NCBI GenBank assembly: GCA_964515555.1
Contig: CAZEVY010000026.1
Location: 1 to 51,343 of the forward strand
Source: CAZEVY01 sp964515555
Lineage (GTDB): Bacteria > Acidobacteriota > Terriglobia > Bryobacterales > Bryobacteraceae
DNA length: 51,343 bases
Direction: 5' to 3'
Below, in pieces: positions 42,366 through 51,343 of this stretch (position 1 is the stretch's first letter; the number at the start of each line of letters is the position of its first letter). Both the position numbers and the translations under genes were made by a program. Below the pieces are notes generated by a model. The model made no database searches, was not told where the DNA came from, and saw only the letters and a program-made list of their open reading frames with translations.

Positions 42366-43232
42366 ATGTTGCGCTGCATTCTCGTCCTGGCTTGTTCGCT
42401 CAGCCTGAGCGCCCAGCTCCACACGCTCACCAAGGAGCAGATGATCGAGTTCACGTCGAAGAACCCGTTTGATCGCTTCGACGACGGTCGTCCCAAGGTC
42501 CCCGATGAACTGCTGGAAAAGGCCAAGGGCCTCAGCGTCGAGGAGGCCTGGGGACCGCTGCAAAAGGAGTATCCGAATCACTTCGAGGGCAACTGGCGTG
42601 TCATGCACCCCGGAAAGAAAATGGTGGGCCGCGCCGTGACCGCGCAGTTCATGCCGGTGCGCGTCGACCTGAACGAGATCATCCTGGCGCGCCTCAAGAA
42701 CCTGGGACATCGCGGGGCCGCGCACCAGTGGGTCATCGACCAGCTCAAGCCCGGCGATGTCTTTGTCGTCGACCTGTTCGGCAAGGTGGAAGGCGGAACC
42801 ATCGTGGGCGACAACCTCGCCGCGGCGATCCAGTCGGCGACCGCCAACGGCGGCCTCGTCGTCGACGGCTCCATTCGCGACCTGGAAGGAATCCACCCGC
42901 TCGGCATGCCGGTCTATCATCGCGGCGTGCATCCTTCGGCGATCGGCGGTGTGATGCTGACCGGTTACAACATCCCGATCCGCATCGGCGAAGCCACGGT
43001 TGTGCCCGGAGACGTGGTATTCGGCGACCGCACCGGCGTCGCGTTCATTCCGCCCGCGCGCATCCAGACCATCGTCGACCGCGCCGAGGAGACGCACGTT
43101 CACGACGAGTGGACCAAACAGAAGTTCGGCAGCGGCCGCTTCAGGTCGAGCGATCTTTATCCGACGCCCCGCGACCCGGAGCTGCGCAAAGAGTACGAAG
43201 AGTACAAGAAGAAGCGGCTGGGCAAGCAGTAG
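42366..43232 (+). CDS. Exported RraA-like (HMG/CHA aldolase fold) protein
   Basis: A 288-residue protein with a signal peptide (residues 1-16, LSLSAQ) and a C-terminal RraA/dimethylmenaquinone methyltransferase-like fold: KPGDVFVVDLFGKVEGG, IVGDNLAAAI, GLVVDGSIRDLEGI (the Arg-Asp pair that in HMG/CHA aldolases binds metal and substrate), and GDVVFGDRTGVAFIP. Members that keep this pattern are retro-aldol or decarboxylating lyases on 4-carboxy-4-hydroxy acids. Export of this fold is uncommon. It ends exactly where the convergent FG-GAP gene ends (0 bp apart). Confidence 0.85.
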   Translation: MLRCILVLACSLSLSAQLHTLTKEQMIEFTSKNPFDRFDDGRPKVPDELLEKAKGLSVEEAWGPLQKEYPNHFEGNWRVMHPGKKMVGRAVTAQFMPVRVDLNEIILARLKNLGHRGAAHQWVIDQLKPGDVFVVDLFGKVEGGTIVGDNLAAAIQSATANGGLVVDGSIRDLEGIHPLGMPVYHRGVHPSAIGGVMLTGYNIPIRIGEATVVPGDVVFGDRTGVAFIPPARIQTIVDRAEETHVHDEWTKQKFGSGRFRSSDLYPTPRDPELRKEYEEYKKKRLGKQ

Positions 43233-44327
43233 CTACTTCTGGTTCCAGTAGATCCGAACGTTCGCCGTCGCTCGGCCGACCGCGATGATCTCCGGCCGCC
43301 CGTCGCCGTTGAGATCCTCCACCGCCAGATCCTCGGCCGCCATCCCGTCGTCCACCATCGACTTTCCCCACGACCCGTCCGCCCCGCGCGAGTACACCGC
43401 AACGCCGAAGGGCTTGCCTCTCCATCCCACCGCCAGGTCTTCCGATCCGTCGCCGTCGAAATCGCCCCACCCCAGCGCGTGCGCCTGCGCCAGCGACGAT
43501 TCGATCACCTGCCGCTTCCACAAGCCCGGCTGTTCTTCATACACGACGATCGAGTTGCCGTGCCACGGCTCGACGGTGGCCAGATGCCGCGTCTTCCCCA
43601 CGCGTCCCAGCTTGATTTCGCCCGGCGCGCCCTCGCCGATCTGGCGCTTCGACCATTTGCCGCCCGCCCCACGGCTCAGTGCGTGGACGCCCTCTTTGCT
43701 GGCCGTCCAGATCTCGCCGCCTTCGACGATGAAGTTATGCACGATATGCAGCGAGTCGTCGGCGACCTCGGCATTCCAGGGCTCCTTCGCCGGGTCCTTC
43801 GGCACGCGATAGACGAGGATGCGCGCGCCCTGTCCTTCCCAGGCCGGACCTTTGGTCCCGCGGCCGTGCAGCGGCACGACGATGAGCTCCGCGCGCCGGT
43901 CCCCATCAACGTCGGCCCAGCGCATGCGGTGCAGCGTCGGTTCCTCGCCGAGCGGCGTCAGCGTCCAGGGTAGCGACGGCGTCTGCCGGATCCATTGCAG
44001 GCTGCCGCCAGACTGCGTGTTGGTCGGCTGCCAGTCGGCGCCGATGGCGAGATCGAGCTTGCCGTCGCCGTCCACATCGTGCGCCGCCACGCACACGTTG
44101 TCCTTCTTGGTCGCGCCGTCCATGACGACGTGCTTGGTCCAACTCGGATTCTCGTACCACACGGCCAGCGTGGGATTGATGGCGACGATATCCGGCCGCC
44201 GGTCTCCGTTCACGTCGGCGGTCAGTACCGCGTAGACTACGCCGAAGTTATTCTGAATCTCCTGGACGCGAAACTTCGGCGCCGCGGCGAGCGGCGCGAT
44301 GAGCATTACAGGAAGGAGCCGGCGCAT
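43233..44327 (-). CDS. Exported FG-GAP/VCBS beta-propeller protein
   Basis: A 364-residue protein with a signal peptide (MRRLLPVMLIAPLAAA) followed by repeated calcium-binding FG-GAP blades: TADVNGDRRPDIVAIN, DVDGDGKLDLAIG, DVDGDRRAELIV, DFDGDGSEDLAVG and DLNGDGRPEIIAVG. It is like the integrin-type propellers found in many exported acidobacterial proteins, probably for binding ligands or surfaces. The start at 44327 is preferred, because the signal peptide begins there and upstream residues belong to a long non-coding frame. Confidence 0.88.
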   Translation of the reverse strand: MRRLLPVMLIAPLAAAPKFRVQEIQNNFGVVYAVLTADVNGDRRPDIVAINPTLAVWYENPSWTKHVVMDGATKKDNVCVAAHDVDGDGKLDLAIGADWQPTNTQSGGSLQWIRQTPSLPWTLTPLGEEPTLHRMRWADVDGDRRAELIVVPLHGRGTKGPAWEGQGARILVYRVPKDPAKEPWNAEVADDSLHIVHNFIVEGGEIWTASKEGVHALSRGAGGKWSKRQIGEGAPGEIKLGRVGKTRHLATVEPWHGNSIVVYEEQPGLWKRQVIESSLAQAHALGWGDFDGDGSEDLAVGWRGKPFGVAVYSRGADGSWGKSMVDDGMAAEDLAVEDLNGDGRPEIIAVGRATANVRIYWNQK

Positions 44328-44439
44328 ACGGTCACGATAGTACACCGCCGCGAGCGTTCGCCGCTCCGGACAGCGCAGCCGCGGCGCGGGATGAATCGTC
44401 CATCCTGAACCGAGTCGGGGAATGTAAGCTGGAGGATTC

Positions 44440-47196
44440 ATGCCGTGCCGGCGCCCAGTGGTCACAGGACTCGCTGTTCCTTTCATGATGGCCTTGCTGT
44501 TTGCTCCGCAGCCTGCCGCTGGCCAGGCCAATGGAGTTGAGGTCCTGCTGGAAGTGATGGATCCATCGGGGGGCGCTATCGAGGCGAGCGGGAGGCTGGA
44601 GAATCTGGCTACGGGAACAATCCAGACTTTTCGGACGGATGTTGGGGGCAGATATCTCTCGAGGACCCTGGCCCTCGGGCGCTATCGAGTGCACGTTTCC
44701 AAGGTAGGATTCGCAACCCAATCGATCTCCCTGGACCTGCAGTCGGAAGGCCGTCATTCGCGCACCATCACGCTGGCCATAGCGGCGCCTGCATTTCACA
44801 TCGACGTCGTCGGCACCACTCCGCTGCCTGGGGTCGATCGCTCACTCGAGGAAGTGCCGGCGCCGGTTCAGGCCGCGACCGAGCGGGACCTGGAACAGAG
44901 TGGCGGCCTCGACCTCTCCGACTTCCTGAATCGCCGATTCAGCGGGGTGTACCTGAACGAAGTACAGGGCAACCCGCTTCAGCCGGACTTGAACTACCGT
45001 GGCTACACGGCGTCGCCCCTGCTGGGAACGCCGCAGGGGCTCTCAGTGTACATGGACGGCGTTCGTCTCAATCAGCCCTTTGGCGACGTGATGAGCTGGG
45101 ACCTGATTCCCCGTGTCGTTATTTCGGAGACCACACTCATCCCGGGGTCAAACCCCTTGTTCGGGTTGAACACCCTGGGCGGCGCCGTCTCCATCCAAAC
45201 CAAGGACGGCCGCAGCAACCCGGGCGCTTCGCTGGCAGTGAGCGGCGGCAGTTTCGGCCGCAGGATCGGCGAACTGGAGTACGGCGGCTCAAACTCGAAT
45301 GGCTGGAACTGGTACCTCGCCAGTAGTCTGCTGTTTGAGAATGCATGGCGCGAATCGTCGCCGTCGAATGTGCGCCAGTTCTTCGGAAACATCGGCTGGC
45401 AAGGCGCGAAGACCGTGCTGGGATTGTCCGTCTCGTATGCCAACAATTCACTGATCGGGAACGGACTTCAGGAACTGGGATTCCTTCTGCGAGACTACAA
45501 CAGCGTCTACACCAAGCCCGACCGCACGGCGAACCGCTCGCCCTTCTTCAATTTCAGAGCCCGGCACAGCCCGAGCGGCCGGCTCAGCTTTTCCGGCAAC
45601 GTCTATTACCGTTACATCCGAACCAACACGCTGAACGGCGACATCAACGAGGACTCCCTCGATCAGGCGGTTTACCAGCCGGATGCCGCCGAACGCATGG
45701 CCCTCGCCGCCGCGGGATACACAGGTTTCCCCACCGCCGGCGAGAACGCGTCGAATACGCCGTTCCCCTCGTGGCGCTGCATCGCGCAATCCCTCCTGCG
45801 TGACGAACCGGTCGAGAAGTGCAACGGCCTCCTGAATCGTTCCCACTCGGAGCAGCACAACTACGGACTGTCCGGCCAAGTGAGCCTCCACGGTTCAACG
45901 GGCGGCAAACGCAATCAGTTCACCGCCGGTGGCGCCTACGACCGCAACAGGGCGGATTTCGTACAGTCGACGCAACTGGGGTACTTGAATCCCGACCGAA
46001 GCGTGACAGGCGTGCCTTCCTTCGCAGACGGCGTCACCGGCGGCGAGGAGGACGGCGTACCATTCGACACTCGGGCCGACCTGGCAGGACGGATCAGCAC
46101 CGCGAGCGTCTACGCTACCGATACACTCTCGATGGGCAGAGGTGTGAATCTCGTTCTCTCCGGACGATTCAACCGGACCACGGTCGGCAATACCGACCGG
46201 ATTCGGCCCGCGCCCGGTCCCGGTTCACTGACCGGCAGGCACGTGTTCCACCGGTTCAATCCGGCCGCGGGCGTGACCTTTCAGGCGGCGGAGTCCGTTA
46301 GCGTTTTTGCGGGATACGGCGAAGGCAGCCGCGCGCCGACCGCCATCGAACTCGGTTGCGCCGATCCCGGCCAGCCGTGCAAACTTCCCAATGCGATGGC
46401 TGGCGATCCGCCGCTGGAACAGGTGGTGACCAGGACGTTCGAGGCGGGGGCGCGAGGCCGGCTGAAATCGAACCTGAGATGGAGCATCGGCTGGTTCCGT
46501 GCCGGCAATCGCAGCGATATTCTCTTCGTCGCTTCCGAACAATCCGCATTCGGTTACTTCAAGAACTTCGGCAACACGCTTCGACAGGGGCTCGATATTG
46601 ACATCAACGGCAGGATCCGGCGCCTGAATCTGGGCGGCGGATATACGCTTCTCGATGCCACATTCCGGAGCCGCGAGGAAGTCAACGGGACCGGGAACAG
46701 CTCGAACGAGGAGGCCGAAGGCGGAATCCCAGGTGTCGCCGGCGCCATTGAGATCGGGCCCGGCAAACGCATTCCACTGAACCCGCGGCACATGTTCAAG
46801 TCCTGGGCCAACGTCGAGATCGCTTCGCGCTTCCTGGTCGATCTCGGGCTCGTGGGCATTTCGAGCTCATTCGCTCGCGGGAACGAGAACAATCGGCACG
46901 AAGCCGATGGGCGGTATTATCTTGGTCCGGGCAGGTCTCCTGGCTATGCCGTCGTGAACCTGGGTGCCCAATACCGCGCACACCGCGGCGCGGAGTTGTT
47001 TCTAAGGGTAAACAACCTGCTGGATCGGCGATACTACACGTCGGCGCAGCTTGGTCCTACCGGATTCACCGATTCGGGGAGTTTCATAGCCCGCCCATTC
47101 CCCGCAGTCGGCGGGGAATTTCCCGTTCGACAGTCCACATTCTTCGCTCCCGGTGCGCCCCGAGGCGCGTGGGGCGGAATCCGATTCCGGTTCTGA
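44440..47196 (+). CDS. TonB-dependent outer-membrane receptor
   Basis: A 918-residue receptor. Signal peptide (residues 1-29), an N-terminal carboxypeptidase-regulatory-like domain (about 34-110: LEVMDPSGGAIEAS ... GRYRVHVSKVGF), a plug (about 130-260, with DGVRLNQPFGDVMSWDLIP and NTLGGAVSIQTKDG) and a 22-strand barrel ending in a terminal aromatic (RFRF). GGAGG precedes the ATG by 6 nt. No periplasmic or SusD-like partner is beside it. The ligand (siderophore, sugar, or peptide) cannot be told. The N-terminal regulatory domain is characteristic of Acidobacteria-type receptors. Confidence 0.93.
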   Translation: MPCRRPVVTGLAVPFMMALLFAPQPAAGQANGVEVLLEVMDPSGGAIEASGRLENLATGTIQTFRTDVGGRYLSRTLALGRYRVHVSKVGFATQSISLDLQSEGRHSRTITLAIAAPAFHIDVVGTTPLPGVDRSLEEVPAPVQAATERDLEQSGGLDLSDFLNRRFSGVYLNEVQGNPLQPDLNYRGYTASPLLGTPQGLSVYMDGVRLNQPFGDVMSWDLIPRVVISETTLIPGSNPLFGLNTLGGAVSIQTKDGRSNPGASLAVSGGSFGRRIGELEYGGSNSNGWNWYLASSLLFENAWRESSPSNVRQFFGNIGWQGAKTVLGLSVSYANNSLIGNGLQELGFLLRDYNSVYTKPDRTANRSPFFNFRARHSPSGRLSFSGNVYYRYIRTNTLNGDINEDSLDQAVYQPDAAERMALAAAGYTGFPTAGENASNTPFPSWRCIAQSLLRDEPVEKCNGLLNRSHSEQHNYGLSGQVSLHGSTGGKRNQFTAGGAYDRNRADFVQSTQLGYLNPDRSVTGVPSFADGVTGGEEDGVPFDTRADLAGRISTASVYATDTLSMGRGVNLVLSGRFNRTTVGNTDRIRPAPGPGSLTGRHVFHRFNPAAGVTFQAAESVSVFAGYGEGSRAPTAIELGCADPGQPCKLPNAMAGDPPLEQVVTRTFEAGARGRLKSNLRWSIGWFRAGNRSDILFVASEQSAFGYFKNFGNTLRQGLDIDINGRIRRLNLGGGYTLLDATFRSREEVNGTGNSSNEEAEGGIPGVAGAIEIGPGKRIPLNPRHMFKSWANVEIASRFLVDLGLVGISSSFARGNENNRHEADGRYYLGPGRSPGYAVVNLGAQYRAHRGAELFLRVNNLLDRRYYTSAQLGPTGFTDSGSFIARPFPAVGGEFPVRQSTFFAPGAPRGAWGGIRFRF

Positions 47197-47427
47197 GCAC
47201 TGCGGTGCGGCATCCGCCTCCGGCGACCGGCTGCACGTCATTGATTCAGGAACGTTCAGGCGTGTTCCCTGGAAAGCGTCTGGCGCGCGGCTACAACCCC
47301 GAGCGTTAAAGCAAGCCTCTTAGTCCTACTAGGTCAAGTGACTACTGCAAAAGGGCGTGTTCCCCGATGCGGTAACGCATCCGGATACCGGATGTATTTG
47401 AATAGCAAGCCGCAAAGTGTCAGACCT

Positions 47428-48000
47428 ATGAACACTCGCCGACCAACCCGCCGGACCCGTCGTCGTGGCAACGCCGTTGTCGAGTTCGCCGTGAGTTGGC
47501 TGCCGATGATGGCCCTGCTGTTCGGTATCGTCGATGTTTCAATGGTCGTTTTCATGCGCAGCATGCTGCAGAACTCGGTGCGGGAGTCGGTGCGCTTCGC
47601 CATCACCTACAACACCACCTACAAGGGCCAGAACTGCCCGAATCAGACCAGTTGCGCCACCGACGTCGTCAAGGACTACAGCTTCGGGTTCCTGAACGGC
47701 AACGTGGGCGGTCAGCCGGCCGCCAACTACATCAAGGTCTACTACTACGCCAAGGACAATCTCACGGCGCCGCTGACCGCCGGCCAGTTGCCCAAGACTC
47801 TGGCCGACGGCACCGTCATCCAATACCTCAACCAGACCGGCAACCTGGTCGAGGTGCGCATCGAGAACTACCCGTGGAGCTGGATCGTGCCGCTTCCGCT
47901 GAAGTACTTGAACGGCACCGGGCTGACGATGACCATCGCCGCCACCGACGTGATGCAGGGGTATCCGGTGGGATCCTTCGCTCCGCCGATTGCGCCCTAG
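47428..48000 (+). CDS. TadE-like pseudopilin
   Basis: A 190-residue TadE-type protein. The basic N-terminus (MNTRRPTRRTRRRGNAVVEFAV) leads into one hydrophobic helix (LPMMALLFGIVDVSMVVF), with the conserved Glu in the VEFA motif as in minor pseudopilins of the Tad/Flp system. The start at 47428 follows the family; earlier in-frame residues have no ribosome binding site. It is the first of three consecutive Tad-type genes on the plus strand. The Tad ATPase and secretin are not in the window. Confidence 0.88.
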   Translation: MNTRRPTRRTRRRGNAVVEFAVSWLPMMALLFGIVDVSMVVFMRSMLQNSVRESVRFAITYNTTYKGQNCPNQTSCATDVVKDYSFGFLNGNVGGQPAANYIKVYYYAKDNLTAPLTAGQLPKTLADGTVIQYLNQTGNLVEVRIENYPWSWIVPLPLKYLNGTGLTMTIAATDVMQGYPVGSFAPPIAP

Positions 48001-48013
48001 GAGAACGACTGCC

Positions 48014-48685
48014 ATGACTCGACGGCCATATCGCCACAGACGACGCGGCAGCACTCTGATGGAGTTCGCCCTGATCGCGCCCATCCTGATGGGGATGCTG
48101 ATCACCAGCTTCTCGGTCGGTATGGCGCTGTCGCGAACGGTCCAGGCCGGCCAGGTCTGCCGGAACACGAACGTGCTGGTGGTGCGCGGCTTCGATTTAT
48201 CTCAGCCGCAAAACCAGGCGTTGGTGGTGCGGATGGCGAATGGGCTCGGCCTGAACCTACCGGGGACGTACAACCCGGACCCCAACGGCAAGGCGGTCGT
48301 CATCCTGACCAAGGTGATCAAGGTGGGCAACAACGCCTGCGCCCGGGGTATCACCGCCTGGGACGGGAATCCCTCGTCGTGCCCGAACTACGGGCGCTAC
48401 GTGATCGCCAAGCGCCTGGTCATCGGAAACGGGAGCCGCTGGACAAGCAAGTGCGGGAACCCGGGATCGACACCGAATTCCTACGGGGACATCTCCGACT
48501 ACAACATCGCGATGTCGACCGGTGACATCGCGCAGAATTTCTCGGACGTGCCCGGCTCGCCGACCATCATCACGCTCGCGCTCGACGAGTTCGCTTATAT
48601 CGCCGAAGTCTTCGCCGACATCCAGGACCTGACCATCCCGTACATGATGCAAATGGACACGATCGCGGTACGGAACGTTTCGTAA
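48014..48685 (+). CDS. TadE-like pseudopilin
   Basis: A 223-residue TadE-type protein with basic N-terminus (RHRRRGSTLMEFALIAPILM), the conserved Glu in LMEFAL, one membrane helix and a globular extracytoplasmic domain containing cysteine pairs (NACARG, SSCPN). TAGGAGAA lies just before the ATG. It is 13 nt downstream of the first TadE-like gene and 17 nt before the TadG-like gene. It is probably a minor subunit of a surface-attachment pilus. Confidence 0.88.
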   Translation: MTRRPYRHRRRGSTLMEFALIAPILMGMLITSFSVGMALSRTVQAGQVCRNTNVLVVRGFDLSQPQNQALVVRMANGLGLNLPGTYNPDPNGKAVVILTKVIKVGNNACARGITAWDGNPSSCPNYGRYVIAKRLVIGNGSRWTSKCGNPGSTPNSYGDISDYNIAMSTGDIAQNFSDVPGSPTIITLALDEFAYIAEVFADIQDLTIPYMMQMDTIAVRNVS

Positions 48686-48702
48686 GCCCGGAGGTAAACC
48701 GC

Positions 48703-50418
48703 ATGATCACTTGGAACCGCGGCCGAAGGGGATTCGCTCTCCTGCTCACCAGCCTCATGATGGCCGTGCTGGTATCGGTGATGGGACTCGCGATCGACGC
48801 CGGCATGCTTTTCGTCGTGCGCAGCCGCCTGGGCGCGGCGGCCGATTCGGCGGCGCTCGCGGCCGGCCGCGGCGTCAGTCTCGGCACGTCCATCAGCGCC
48901 GCCACCACCAACGCCACGGCTTCGGCGGTGCGATTCATGGACGCGAATTTCCCGGCGGGCTACCTCGGCACGGGCGTGGGATCGAACCGGACCGTCAGCA
49001 CGGGGTTCCATCTCCAGACCGATGCGGCCGGGAATCCGAACGGCGTCCTGTTGGTTTCCGTCGACGCGATGGTTCATTCGCCGGTCTATTTCATGCGGTT
49101 TTGGGGTGTCAACAGCGTGCCGGTGCGCGTTACGGGAACCGTCACCCGCCGCAACCTGGTGCTGATGCTGATCCTGGACGAGTCGTCGTCGATGGGCAGC
49201 CGCCAGACCGCCGTCGGCACCATGCCGACGACGCTGGCGAGCAACGCTACCTCCTGCGAGGCCATGGTTTTTTCCTCGGGACAATTCGTCGACTACTTCA
49301 GCCCCTACGACAGCGTCGGCCTGATCACATTCGACATGACCGCAAAGATCGCCTACCCGGCCTCGACCAACTTCAAGACGCCCGGCTCGTCGGGGATCAA
49401 GCAGAAGATCGCCGACATCGCCTGTGGCGGCAACACCAACACCACCACGGCGCTGGAGGCCTCGTACTCGGAGATCCAGCGCGTCAACCAGCCGCTGGCC
49501 TACAACACCATCGTGCTGTTCACCGACGGCGCCTCCAACGGCGTGCCGGCAACCTATCCGCTGCGCACTCAGGTCGACACCCGACTCGGCCCCGCTAAGA
49601 ACGTCAGCTCGACGAATCCACCCGACGTACCCAGCGGCAATCGGGCCAACTGCCTGGATACCAGCGGCACCAAAACCTGCATCAACATGCCGGTCGTGTG
49701 CCCCACCGGAACCGTGAGCGGCGTCATCACGCAGACCGCCGGATTCGCGATCAATTCCGGGTCGCGCGGCGGACTCTTCGAGGTCCTCTCCGGCGACACC
49801 AACACGCCGTCTTCGTTTCCCAGCGGTTGCCCGAGCTCCAATACCAACATGACCAGCCAGTCGCTGGCCTACATCCCCGACGTCGACATTCACGGCAACT
49901 CGACGCATGGGCCCAAGGACAACTGGGTCTACCAGGTGAACCAGCAATGCGCACCGTCGAGCGTGCCCATCACCGCCGGTAACACCCGCTGCAAGAATAT
50001 CGGAGGGCTGTGGAGCTCTTATCCCGGGCAAGGCCTCGGAAGCAACTTCTTCACGTCCGGACCCTACAACGGCAAGTTCCGGCCCGACTACACCAATGCG
50101 ATCGGGGTGGCCAGCATGAACTCGGCCATCAATGCCGCAGCCAAGATTCGCGCCAATACAACATTCAAGATCCGCATCGACTCCATCTACTTGCAAGGCA
50201 ATGGCGGGGACCCGGTCGACCGAGACTTCCTTCCCATGATCTCCAACCAGGAGATGATCCCGGCGCTGATTTACGAGGCCCCGGGAACGCCCTCTTACGC
50301 GAACTCCCAGTACAACTCGAGCCATCAGAGTGGAGTTTATTTCCAGACCGTCAACGCGCTCGAACTCAATAACTTGTTCGCCGAGATCGCTTCCTCGCTG
50401 CTTCGAATCAGCCAGTAG
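48703..50418 (+). CDS. TadG-like protein with von Willebrand factor A domain
   Basis: A 571-residue TadG-type protein. An N-terminal helix (RRGFALLLTSLMMAVLVSV) is followed by a region with AIDAGMLFVVRSRLGAAADS (the Flp/Tad-like N-terminus with its D/A motif), then a vWA domain starting near residue 150 with an intact MIDAS, DESSSMGS (Asp159, Ser161, Ser163) and FTDGASN later. vWA domains bind ligands via a metal ion, so this is a likely pilus-tip or surface adhesion subunit. A 3' Ser/Asn/Gly-rich part completes the protein. Confidence 0.88.
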   Translation: MITWNRGRRGFALLLTSLMMAVLVSVMGLAIDAGMLFVVRSRLGAAADSAALAAGRGVSLGTSISAATTNATASAVRFMDANFPAGYLGTGVGSNRTVSTGFHLQTDAAGNPNGVLLVSVDAMVHSPVYFMRFWGVNSVPVRVTGTVTRRNLVLMLILDESSSMGSRQTAVGTMPTTLASNATSCEAMVFSSGQFVDYFSPYDSVGLITFDMTAKIAYPASTNFKTPGSSGIKQKIADIACGGNTNTTTALEASYSEIQRVNQPLAYNTIVLFTDGASNGVPATYPLRTQVDTRLGPAKNVSSTNPPDVPSGNRANCLDTSGTKTCINMPVVCPTGTVSGVITQTAGFAINSGSRGGLFEVLSGDTNTPSSFPSGCPSSNTNMTSQSLAYIPDVDIHGNSTHGPKDNWVYQVNQQCAPSSVPITAGNTRCKNIGGLWSSYPGQGLGSNFFTSGPYNGKFRPDYTNAIGVASMNSAINAAAKIRANTTFKIRIDSIYLQGNGGDPVDRDFLPMISNQEMIPALIYEAPGTPSYANSQYNSSHQSGVYFQTVNALELNNLFAEIASSLLRISQ

Positions 50419-50486
50419 GCACCAGTCGGAGGAGTCATCGCGGGTCTCGTTCTGCGTACATGTTGATAACGTCACACTAAGACTTC

Positions 50487-50515
50487 TAGACAAGTATCCG
50501 CTCATGTCCTATACT
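50487..50515 (+). promoter_or_regulatory. Sigma-70-type promoter of clpB
   Basis: TAGACA (50487-50492, 5/6 to consensus) and TATACT (50510-50515, 5/6) are 17 bp apart, just before clpB (ATG at 50536). No CIRCE or HAIR repressor element was seen nearby. The predicted transcript would start near 50522, giving a very short leader. Confidence 0.55.
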
Positions 50516-50535
50516 GGTTGCAAGGACGCACCAGC

Positions 50536-51343
<808 letters not shown>

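Noticed and set aside
47240..47427. Possible c-di-GMP (GEMM) riboswitch in the leader of the TadE-like gene
   Set aside because: GCAAAG-type words occur, but the conserved GGTTACCG-type 3' block and the paired helices of GEMM-I could not be placed.
50419..50535. CIRCE or HAIR heat-shock repressor site upstream of clpB
   Set aside because: Neither TTAGCACTC/GAGTGCTAA nor CTTGAGT/ACTCAAG is present; only a standard sigma-70-like promoter is seen.

Overview
The window looks like a piece of a high-GC bacterial chromosome, most likely from an acidobacterium of the Solibacter/Bryobacter type. That placement is an inference from family content: paired DUF1592/DUF1552 exported proteins, a DUF1501 Tat protein, many exported hydrolases and beta-propellers, a TonB-dependent receptor with an N-terminal carboxypeptidase-regulatory-like domain, and Tad pseudopilins. 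The backbone is ordinary bacterial chromosome: rplM-rpsI-rpsB-tsf-pyrH-frr, pgk, the start of clpB and one tRNA-Gly. A run of 10 N shows this is a scaffold.

Layout. 0.07-2.9 kb (minus): MFS transporter, exported hydrolase and creatininase-family amidohydrolase in one tight operon. 2.9-3.3 kb: a divergent spacer with two perfect parS-like ParB sites and a strong intrinsic terminator. 3.3-7.2 kb (plus): alpha/beta hydrolase, then overlapping amidohydrolase, cupin and DUF1501 genes. 7.3-11.9 kb: iron alcohol dehydrogenase, an FHA-GAF-PP2C phosphatase and three STAS anti-anti-sigma-type proteins (a partner-switching set without a visible kinase), plus an HExxH protein. 11.9-15.2 kb (minus): PQQ-type propeller with inserted EF-hands, small zincin, amidase. 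15.25 kb: tRNA-Gly(CCC).

15.28-20.55 kb is a foreign insert of 5,236 bp bounded by perfect 38-bp direct repeats that copy the 5' half of the tRNA. It has clearly lower GC than its surroundings. Its left part is a string of overlapping tiny genes (winged-helix regulator, single-span membrane peptides, a mini zinc ribbon, a Cys-rich lipoprotein, a CxCGH protein) behind an archaeal-looking promoter and a palindromic operator. Its right part, on the other strand, is a four-gene set resembling a defence cassette: unknown protein, HEPN-motif protein, HNH nuclease, TIR-zinc ribbon protein. No integrase is recognisable.

20.6-30.9 kb: two divergent copies of a DUF1592 + DUF1552 gene pair around a lactonase-like propeller. 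30.9-34.9 kb: translation and pyrimidine genes. 34.9-39.9 kb: M28 peptidase (minus), then an overlapping catabolic trio (alpha/beta hydrolase, fumarylacetoacetase-like, amidohydrolase). 39.9-41.1 kb: a hairpin-rich spacer and a Tat-type protein carrying all six metal ligands of myo-inositol oxygenase. 41.2-44.3 kb: pgk, exported RraA-like protein, FG-GAP propeller. 44.4-47.2 kb: TonB-dependent receptor. 47.4-50.4 kb: three Tad-type proteins. 50.5 kb to the end: clpB, cut off by the window.
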